Assembly (NCBI GenBank): GCA_021151615.1
Contig: JAGKXA010000063.1
Coordinates: 1 to 19,795 of the forward strand
Direction: 5' to 3'
DNA length: 19,795 bases
Origin: Cellvibrionaceae bacterium
GTDB taxonomy: Bacteria > Pseudomonadota > Gammaproteobacteria > Pseudomonadales > Cellvibrionaceae
Both the position numbers and the translations under genes were made by a program. Every line of letters begins with the position of its first letter. The stretch's first letter is position 1. The notes beneath the pieces were generated by a model. It saw only the letters and a program-made list of their open reading frames with translations. It was not told where the DNA came from and made no database searches. This document shows positions 14,368 to 19,795 of this stretch, one piece after another.

Positions 14368-16329
14368 TCACCGTTGCGCTGCATATTCAGGGGAGGCTAA
14401 CACCAAAAACAATGCTTCATAAATCATGGTGTCGCGCTGCCAGGTTTGCCCTTCCTGATCCCAGGTAGGGTCTACTTTATTTGCATTTAAATGATTCAAA
14501 ATCACATCGTACATGGGCTGGCTCATCTGCCCGGCCATTAGCAATAAATTTAAATGATCCAATAATTCTGCAGGATTCTTAGTGAGCTCACGCTCACGAT
14601 CCAAATGCAAACGCGGTGAAAACGCATCCCACAAACCACCAATGGTTGGCTCCAGCCAATCGTGGGGCGTATCACGCCAGAACGTTGCATTACTTAACGT
14701 GCTGACCTGCGACATAATCATACTTTCGGTGAGAATTTGAAATTCTGGTGAATTCAAATTGCTATTTTTTATGTCGCCTGGGTGTTGATAATCTGGCCGA
14801 TAAAAATTAAACACCGATGGTGAACCAAAGGGGCGCTGTCCCATTAAACGACCGGAACCATAAAAGCGCACACGTTTACCTGTGACATTACCGCCCTCCA
14901 ATTGCGTGGGAGTACCAGTCCCTTTGAACGCGCGCCACAGGTGCGTTGTTTTTAAAATAGGTTCGCGCAATTTACCAAAAGTATTGGGCGATGTTTTGTA
15001 ACCGTTCTGCGCCTCCTCATCCAACAATATTGCTTTGATGACCGCTTTCATATCACCTTTTACATTCTTGCCATTGTTATTAAACACACTGGCAACACGG
15101 CGGACATAGGCTGGCGAAGGATTGCTGGTTACTAATCGCTGGATAAGTTGCTTGCTGATAAAGGGAGCAACATTGGCATGCGCAAATAAAATATCCAGCG
15201 CGGCATCCACATCCTGCTCAGGCGTTTTATCGGCAGGGATAGTTTGGTTGCCAAATAATACTTTCGCACCAAAATCATGATAATTCGCGAAGGACTTCAT
15301 CGGCAAAATTTCACTTGCTCCCGATTCAGTCCATTCCCACCATTCCTTAATGGTCGCCATGTTCCAACCGGTAAATACGCGCGCTAATTCTTTGACTGTG
15401 GTTTGGTCATAGGTGGAAATCGGATTATTTTGTGCATCCAGTTTTATGCTGCCATCCAGATTCAATTGCACCAGTCCAATGGAAAATAACTGCATAATTT
15501 CGCGCGCATAATTTTCGTCGGGGCGAATATTGCGATTGGAATCCGCTTTTTCATTGCGCACCAGACTCAAGTATTCACCCATCATGGGGTTGAGCGTAAT
15601 AGCTTTTAACAGGTCGCGGTAATTTCCAAAGGCATGTTGCGCAAGAAGGTCATGGTAATTGGCGATGCCGCGCGTATCGTTATAAAGCACGTCGGAAACA
15701 TTGGAAATCACCAGTATTTGACTCAGCGAATAAGCAACTCGCTGGCGTAACTGATCATCGCCCCAGAGTGCCACTTCCCACCAAATATCGCTGCGTTGCA
15801 AATCACGTAAATATCCTTCTTCGTTATTATCCTGTTCCGGTTGTACCACCAAACCCATTTCAGTAAACCGTTTGTCTAACAGTGGTAAGTGTTTGGTTTG
15901 CGGTTTATTAAATTGCTCTTCCAACCAACCGCTTTTACCCAGGCTTATTACTCGCTGCACATCTTTTGCGGTTGCCCCAAAAGTCGTTTGCGCCAGAAAA
16001 CGTACAGCTTCTTTGGCGTCGTTGTAGGCCGGGCTGCCTTTTAACGGTAATGCCGGGTCAGCGGTTAAATCCGGGGCAGGACTTTTTGCTGATGTAGCAT
16101 GACCGGAAGTCATCTGGCTACTCGCAATCGCATTACTTGCCGACGAAAACGCAACTGACGAGACCACCGAAAGTGATGCAGAAGATCCAGCCCCTTGAGA
16201 ACCGCTACCGTTGTTATTCCCGCCACTGCCACCACAAGCAACCAGAAAACCCGACAACCCCAGCAGGCTGACGAATCGCCCATACCTAACAATTGATGAC
16301 CAATCAATAGACGTGTGCTTTGTTTTCAT
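14368..16329 (-). CDS. DUF1800 family lipoprotein
   Basis: The N-terminus carries a lipoprotein signal with lipobox LVAC (Cys32). A Gly/Asn and Ser-rich linker (about 33-85) of the type common in Cellvibrio secreted proteins follows. The DUF1800 domain covers about 105-650, with typical stretches AVRFLAQTTFGAT, NYHDLLAQHAFGNYRDLL, MMGEYLSL, ENYAREIMQLFSIGL, RVFTGWNM and RPDYQHPGD. Export to the cell envelope is therefore expected. The biochemical role of DUF1800 is not established as far as I know. The Shine-Dalgarno is weak (AGGG about 6 nt upstream of the ATG). It is the first gene of the operon with DUF1501 (4 bp gap) and CE2 (36 bp gap), so its envelope role may relate to acetylated xylan, which is inference. 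Confidence 0.9.
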   Translation of the reverse strand: MKTKHTSIDWSSIVRYGRFVSLLGLSGFLVACGGSGGNNNGSGSQGAGSSASLSVVSSVAFSSASNAIASSQMTSGHATSAKSPAPDLTADPALPLKGSPAYNDAKEAVRFLAQTTFGATAKDVQRVISLGKSGWLEEQFNKPQTKHLPLLDKRFTEMGLVVQPEQDNNEEGYLRDLQRSDIWWEVALWGDDQLRQRVAYSLSQILVISNVSDVLYNDTRGIANYHDLLAQHAFGNYRDLLKAITLNPMMGEYLSLVRNEKADSNRNIRPDENYAREIMQLFSIGLVQLNLDGSIKLDAQNNPISTYDQTTVKELARVFTGWNMATIKEWWEWTESGASEILPMKSFANYHDFGAKVLFGNQTIPADKTPEQDVDAALDILFAHANVAPFISKQLIQRLVTSNPSPAYVRRVASVFNNNGKNVKGDMKAVIKAILLDEEAQNGYKTSPNTFGKLREPILKTTHLWRAFKGTGTPTQLEGGNVTGKRVRFYGSGRLMGQRPFGSPSVFNFYRPDYQHPGDIKNSNLNSPEFQILTESMIMSQVSTLSNATFWRDTPHDWLEPTIGGLWDAFSPRLHLDRERELTKNPAELLDHLNLLLMAGQMSQPMYDVILNHLNANKVDPTWDQEGQTWQRDTMIYEALFLVLASPEYAAQR

Positions 16330-16626
16330 GGTGGCCCTGGAGGCAGTTAGTGTTATTGAAAAAAATAGTGCGCAATTAGCTTTTTTTGTTTGGTTGTCTT
16401 TGCAATTTTTTCATTATGGTTATTGGGATAGCTGAAACCCAATTCAGCTTGAGCATAGCCTAGAAGAGGCCCTTCATCATCTGCCTTTACACTCGAGGCA
16501 AAGACAATTGAATCAATTTATGTAAAGCACCTCACTTGAATTACCCACAATCAACCCAATTTCAATCAAATAAAGATTTGTAAAAAACCATCACCGAAAG
16601 CGTTTGATTAACCAAGGAGCCAGCAA
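16330..16626. other. Divergent intergenic region, DUF1800 operon and 80 aa gene
   Basis: This 297 bp region must hold promoters in both directions. AGCTGAA (16430-16436) and TTCAGCT (16443-16449) form a 7 bp hairpin with a 6 nt loop, and an overlapping TTGGG/CCCAA pair could compete with it. A near-dyad around AAAGCGTTT (16597-16605) lies just before the 80 aa gene. No open frame with a ribosome site was seen. Confidence 0.4.
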
Positions 16627-16869
16627 ATGAATTTTCGGGACTATGTATTGTTGGGGTTGGTGCTTGGATTTTTTGCCTGTATCTGGTTAGGTACCAAATA
16701 CATTCGTTATTTAAAAAATAAAAAGCCCAACACCGAATTATGGGGCACTATTTTTGAAGGGATTACCAATAAGTTAATCGACCTGGAACCCGTCAAAAAG
16801 CCTGAGGTATATATTGAGAAAAAAGCACCGCGCAGTGGAAAATCAAATACCGACGAAGAATCTACGTGA
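16627..16869 (+). CDS. Small single-pass membrane protein, 80 aa
   Basis: AAGGAG lies 7 nt before the ATG, an excellent ribosome site, so this short gene is credible. Residues 6-25 form one transmembrane helix; a basic stretch follows (KYIRYLKNKKPN), so the N-terminus probably faces the periplasm with a cytoplasmic C-terminal tail of about 50 residues. That tail is highly charged (EKKAPRSGKSNTDEEST at its end) and probably disordered. No family recognised. The stop codon lies inside a perfect 11 bp hairpin shared with the convergent GDPD gene. It is divergent from the DUF1800 operon. Confidence 0.7.
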   Translation: MNFRDYVLLGLVLGFFACIWLGTKYIRYLKNKKPNTELWGTIFEGITNKLIDLEPVKKPEVYIEKKAPRSGKSNTDEEST

Positions 16870-16898
16870 TTTATTGCGTCCAGAACACAATAAATCAC
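16866..16898. terminator. 11 bp perfect hairpin between convergent genes, overlapping a stop codon
   Basis: GTGATTTATTG (16866-16876) and CAATAAATCAC (16888-16898) are exact reverse complements with an 11 nt loop. The left arm contains the TGA of the 80 aa gene (16867-16869). The hairpin ends 13 bp beyond the GDPD stop. The stem is AT-rich and has no T-tract on either side, so it may protect the 3' ends or be a weak bidirectional terminator. Confidence 0.55.
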
Positions 16899-16911
16899 AA
16901 TATGCCCAAAG

Positions 16912-17673
16912 CTAACAACTGCGGTTAAATTCCATCAACTTATCCGGTTTATCGGTAAACACTGCATCCACACCTAGCGCTTGTACATATTGCCAATCTT
17001 CCGTGTGATTGACAGTGTAAACCCAATTTTTCAAACCACGCTTTTGTGCATCCTGAATTAATTCCAGAGAGAGAAAACTCAAATGGGTATTAAATGAATA
17101 GGCCTTGAGCGATTCACAGCAGGCAGCGTAATCCAGCGGGATACCTTCAATAAGTACGCCGCGTTTTACCTGTGGCAATTCACGCAAGCATTGGTGCAGT
17201 TGTTGATGATCGAAACTGGAAACCGCATATTGCTCGTAATTACCCTGATGACTGGCAATATAATCCTGCAAAATATGCTTTAACGCAGGTACGGAGTTTT
17301 GCCCTTTGATTTCAATATTCAACAGCGCTTTATCTCCTACTAATTCCAACACCTGCCGCAAGGTTGGAATAGGCTCACCATTTTCCAGGCGCTGCTCGCG
17401 CAAATAACGTAATGGCTGCTCAGTAATAATTCCTTGCCCGGACACTACACGTCCCAAACGCCGATCATGGGTGACCAATAATTCACCTTCAATTTGAAAT
17501 ACATCAATTTCGACCGCATATACCCCCAGGGTGAGCGCCCGCGCTATAGCCGCCAGACTATTTTCCGGCAAGGGTACCGGCCCCATTTGCGGGCCGCCGC
17601 GATGGGCAATGCATAACAGAGGATGCCGTTGGTTGGGATGCGGCCGGTTGGGATGAATATCACTGGATGTCAT
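16912..17673 (-). CDS. Glycerophosphodiester phosphodiesterase (GDPD)
   Basis: Hydrolyses glycerophosphodiesters to glycerol-3-phosphate and an alcohol. Counting from the ATG at 17671-17673, the family residues are all present: His24-Arg25 in AHRGG, Glu37 in PENS, Glu55 and Asp57 in VEIDV, and His69 in LVTHD, followed by LLNIEIKG and VYTVNHTEDW, then GVDAVFTDKPD near the C-terminus. With no signal peptide and 253 residues it resembles the cytoplasmic UgpQ type rather than periplasmic GlpQ. The start is uncertain: a GTG at 17692-17694 would add 7 residues, but a weak GAG motif favours the ATG. It is divergent from the MscS gene and converges with the 80 aa gene. Confidence 0.92.
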   Translation of the reverse strand: MTSSDIHPNRPHPNQRHPLLCIAHRGGPQMGPVPLPENSLAAIARALTLGVYAVEIDVFQIEGELLVTHDRRLGRVVSGQGIITEQPLRYLREQRLENGEPIPTLRQVLELVGDKALLNIEIKGQNSVPALKHILQDYIASHQGNYEQYAVSSFDHQQLHQCLRELPQVKRGVLIEGIPLDYAACCESLKAYSFNTHLSFLSLELIQDAQKRGLKNWVYTVNHTEDWQYVQALGVDAVFTDKPDKLMEFNRSC

Positions 17674-17798
17674 TTTGCGCTCGTTCAGTCTCACTGGTTT
17701 TTACTATAATGCCAGCCGTCGCCTGGCAGACCAAGCACAAACAGCTGATCAACGAAGCCAATGCAGGCAAAACTTTTTTGTAAACCATAGGTGTTATT

Positions 17799-18437
17799 GT
17801 GGATCGTATTTTTGCCACACTCGAACAAATTACCAGTCACAGTATATTCTCCAAATTACTGATTATCGTCGCCTGCATTCTGGTGTTTTATGCCGCGTCC
17901 AAACTGCTCGACAAAATAATTCACGATGTCAGTGTGCGCCGCGCCCTGGGCGATTTGCGCGTGCTTTATATGACCCGCCTGATGAATATCGGCATGGTGT
18001 TCTGTTGCATTGTGGTGGTGTGTTTGATCCTCGGCCTGGGTTACAGCGAAATCTCGGTATTTTTATCCTCCATTTTTGCGGTCGTGGGTATTGCCCTATT
18101 TGCCCAATGGTCGATCCTGAGCAACGTAACCGCCAGCATGATTATCTTTTTCGGCTTTCCCTATAAAGTGGGCGACCGTATTAAGGTGCTTGATAAAGAT
18201 GATGATATGCGCGGCGTGATTGTGGAAATCACCCTGTTCCATGTAATCCTCAAGCGCGAGGACGGCAATCTGATCACCTACCCCAACACCCTGATTCTGC
18301 AGAAAGCCGTACTCAAGCTGGATCACCCTGAGATTGAAAGGATCGCCGAAAACGCCGAAGCCCCTGACCGTCTGGTGGTCGACCAAATGACCATGGCCGA
18401 CACCCCCAACCCACAGAAAGTGCGCCAGCAACAGTAA
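17799..18437 (+). CDS. MscS-family mechanosensitive channel, short form
   Basis: A channel that would release solutes under osmotic down-shock. The start is GTG with AGGTG about 5 nt upstream. Transmembrane helices lie at about 18-36, 60-80 and 86-118; the third has the Gly/Ala pattern of the MscS pore helix (SIFAVVGIALFAQWSILSNV). The conserved beta domain follows at once: GFPYKVGDRIKV, MRGVIVEITLFHVILKREDGNLITYPN. At 212 residues it is much shorter than E. coli MscS (286), lacking most of the C-terminal cage domain; the last 35 residues look disordered. It stands alone between a divergent GDPD gene and a lipoprotein gene, and no link to xylan use is visible. Confidence 0.93.
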   Translation: MDRIFATLEQITSHSIFSKLLIIVACILVFYAASKLLDKIIHDVSVRRALGDLRVLYMTRLMNIGMVFCCIVVVCLILGLGYSEISVFLSSIFAVVGIALFAQWSILSNVTASMIIFFGFPYKVGDRIKVLDKDDDMRGVIVEITLFHVILKREDGNLITYPNTLILQKAVLKLDHPEIERIAENAEAPDRLVVDQMTMADTPNPQKVRQQQ

Positions 18438-18744
18438 CCTCGCCCCATGCCGACCTTTGACCATAGCCTCCAAGGCCGGTTTTCAACAGTAAACCTACGG
18501 ATGCGTATCCTAAAATTTAAACTGGTGTGATATTTTTGATGCAATTTTTGTTAGCGCAATCAAATATCATTTACCCATACTTACACAAGGGTTATAGTGT
18601 GTCTGCTGGCCTTATCTAACCTGACAATAACAGCAAGATTTGCAAAGATAGCGCTTACACGACGCCTTCCCGCCACGCACGACAAGCCCACTTAACAGCC
18701 CAGAAACTCTCCCACGATAACAACAACGGAGCTTTGGAATTACT
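18438..18744. other. Intergenic region upstream of the lipoprotein gene
   Basis: This 307 bp region begins with a weak imperfect stem (about 18449-18457 with 18472-18480) followed by TTTTC, possibly the MscS terminator. The rest should hold the promoter of the lipoprotein gene, including a LacI-type operator-like site at 18646-18659. No open frame with a ribosome site was seen. Confidence 0.4.
18646..18659. promoter_or_regulatory. Candidate LacI-family operator
   Basis: AGATAGCGCTTACA matches 11 of 14 positions of the palindrome TGTAAGCGCTTACA, the typical LacI/GalR-type operator form; the right half is exact. It lies 86 bp upstream of the lipoprotein start. LacI regulators often control glycan-use genes, which fits the product. 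Only one site was noticed, so chance cannot be excluded. Confidence 0.35.
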
Positions 18745-19795
18745 ATGCAATCCCTGATGAAAACCTTCACCCTTTCCTTGATGTTTGCCGGCCTGACCGC
18801 CTGTGGTGGCGGAGGTGGCGGAGGCAGTAGCAAGCCCGATTCAAACCCGATCCCCAGTTCTTCCAAAAGCTCTGAGGCATCATCAAGCGCGCCAGCGAGT
18901 TCAACACCTTCGAGCTCAGCGCCGGCGAGCTCCACCCCCGCTAGCTCTATAGCTCCCTCCAGCAGCAGTGCATCCAGCCTGGCCGAAGGCAGCGAAATGA
19001 CTCAAGCGGCAACCAATGTTAACGGCTACGCGATTGCGAAGATCGACAACTGTGGCGTAAACGTAAGCGCTGCCAACAAAACCTTCGCGATTTTTGCGGA
19101 TTATGATGGCGGAATTCAAAACCAAAGTTTATCCAGTTTAAGTTTTAGCGGCTGGAACCACAGCACCAATGAAAACGCTGGTCGCCCTGAATGGAAACTC
19201 CTTAAACATAGCGGTACCGCATACGACTTCAGCACCACGGCTAAAGTTAACGACTCGTGTAGTAGCGTTGACACTATCAATGTAGTTCTGGCCAAAAAAA
19301 TTGCTGACTGGGACATGCAACACATGAACGGTTTCGAGCGCAACATACTCTCTTATGGTTATAAATTTGGTGACATCGACAAGCTAGTCTTCGATGTAAA
19401 AGTGAATAGCGCCAAAACCAGCATCCCCAGTGTAGAAAACTTGAAAACAACCTACGCTAGCTATGTAAATGGCTCCGAAGTAGATGCAATAGAGAATGGA
19501 AAAGTCAACGTGGGAATTACCCTTCATGATGGCAACAACCTTAACGCTGCAATCATTTTCCAACTGGATCAAACCAGTCTGAGTGACCAATGGGTTCGTG
19601 TAACCATTCCAATGAGCCAACTGCAGTTCTACCAGGAAATTAATTACGTGCGCACCACCAAAACGCAAGCCGATCTGAGCAATGTGGTTATCAAACGCAT
19701 GCTGGTGGTTGCCGAAACCAAAACTGGTGCAGTACTGCGCGGGCCAATTAATAACGCGGGCAAATGGAGCAGCAGCGTCCCGGAAACCTTTAAAG
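18745..19795 (+). CDS. Lipoprotein with serine-rich linker and jelly-roll-like region (3' truncated)
   Basis: The frame runs from the ATG at 18745 to the window edge, 350 codons with no stop. A lipoprotein signal ends in lipobox LTAC (Cys20), followed by six glycines and a Ser/Pro/Ala/Thr linker (about 27-78) that contains two copies of SSAPASSTP 10 residues apart. From about residue 85 on comes a beta-rich domain; its later part, with DKLVFDVKV, DQWVRVTIPMSQL and NVVIKRMLVVAETKTG, has the look of a galactose-binding-like jelly roll as found in carbohydrate-binding modules. The enzyme or binding function may lie beyond the edge. GGAG lies 12 nt before the ATG, rather far, so the ribosome site is weak; an ATG at 18757 is an alternative. 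Such linkers are a hallmark of Cellvibrio glycan-degrading proteins. Confidence 0.85.
   Translation, partial: MQSLMKTFTLSLMFAGLTACGGGGGGGSSKPDSNPIPSSSKSSEASSSAPASSTPSSSAPASSTPASSIAPSSSSASSLAEGSEMTQAATNVNGYAIAKIDNCGVNVSAANKTFAIFADYDGGIQNQSLSSLSFSGWNHSTNENAGRPEWKLLKHSGTAYDFSTTAKVNDSCSSVDTINVVLAKKIADWDMQHMNGFERNILSYGYKFGDIDKLVFDVKVNSAKTSIPSVENLKTTYASYVNGSEVDAIENGKVNVGITLHDGNNLNAAIIFQLDQTSLSDQWVRVTIPMSQLQFYQEINYVRTTKTQADLSNVVIKRMLVVAETKTGAVLRGPINNAGKWSSSVPETFK

Noticed and set aside
16590..16610. AAAGCGTTT near-palindrome before the 80 aa gene as a LacI operator
   Set aside because: The arms have odd-length asymmetry and only a few matched bases; too weak to call.
17675..18166. 163-codon plus-strand frame overlapping MscS
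   Set aside because: It shares most of its length with the MscS gene in another frame, has no family resemblance, and its Cys/Arg/Gln-rich composition is that of a shadow frame.
18612..18935. 107-codon minus-strand frame with polyproline
   Set aside because: It is antisense to the lipobox, glycine run and serine linker of the lipoprotein; the proline run is simply the complement of the glycine codons.
18880..18936. DNA repeat in the serine linker
   Set aside because: The repeat is at protein level (SSAPASSTP twice) with many synonymous differences, so it is reported within the gene rather than as a DNA repeat.
1..19795. tRNA, rRNA, CRISPR array, insertion sequence
   Set aside because: Looked for cloverleaf-like arms, spaced identical repeats, transposase motifs and terminal inverted repeats by eye; none found.

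Overview
The window looks like a chromosomal segment of a Gram-negative, polysaccharide-degrading gammaproteobacterium close to Cellvibrio. The grounds are a GH67 alpha-glucuronidase whose three catalytic acids fall exactly 20 residues after the published numbering of the Cellvibrio japonicus enzyme, a GH10 xylanase, a CE2 acetyl esterase, and lipoproteins with serine-rich linkers. This is inference from recalled families; no search was run.

Layout. (1) 1-160: the 3' end of an unidentified plus-strand gene and a hairpin. (2) 160-5134: five minus-strand genes of unknown function. Four encode membrane-anchored proteins, each with a good Shine-Dalgarno and separated by 112-143 bp gaps; a soluble protein lies last, after a 435 bp gap. 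A 22 bp tandem repeat stands just upstream of the first gene. This is the most novel-looking part of the window. (3) 5269-6126: a separate minus-strand unknown protein with weak lysozyme-like features. (4) 6346-10830: the xylan-utilisation core. GH67 (minus strand, GTG start) is divergent from a periplasmic binding-protein-like gene and a Tat-exported GH10 xylanase. The control region between them holds several inverted repeats, one resembling an ExuR/UxuR-type GntR operator. (5) 11037-11756: a polytopic membrane protein, sharing a strong bidirectional terminator with the next unit. (6) 11838-16329: a tight minus-strand operon, DUF1800 lipoprotein -> DUF1501 protein -> CE2 esterase. (7) 16627-18437: a small single-pass membrane protein, a GDPD phosphodiesterase and a MscS-type channel. 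(8) 18745-end: the N-terminal 350 residues of a lipoprotein with a serine-rich linker, cut by the window edge.

How the genes could work together. The GH10 enzyme would cut xylo-oligosaccharides. GH67 would remove 4-O-methyl-glucuronic acid from their non-reducing ends, and CE2 would remove acetyl groups. All three have export signals and no visible carbohydrate-binding module, which fits processing of imported oligomers in the periplasm or at the membrane. The binding-protein-like product may bind a ligand of this pathway. The DUF1800/DUF1501 pair is tied to this theme only by its operon with CE2.

No tRNA, rRNA, CRISPR array or insertion sequence was seen.
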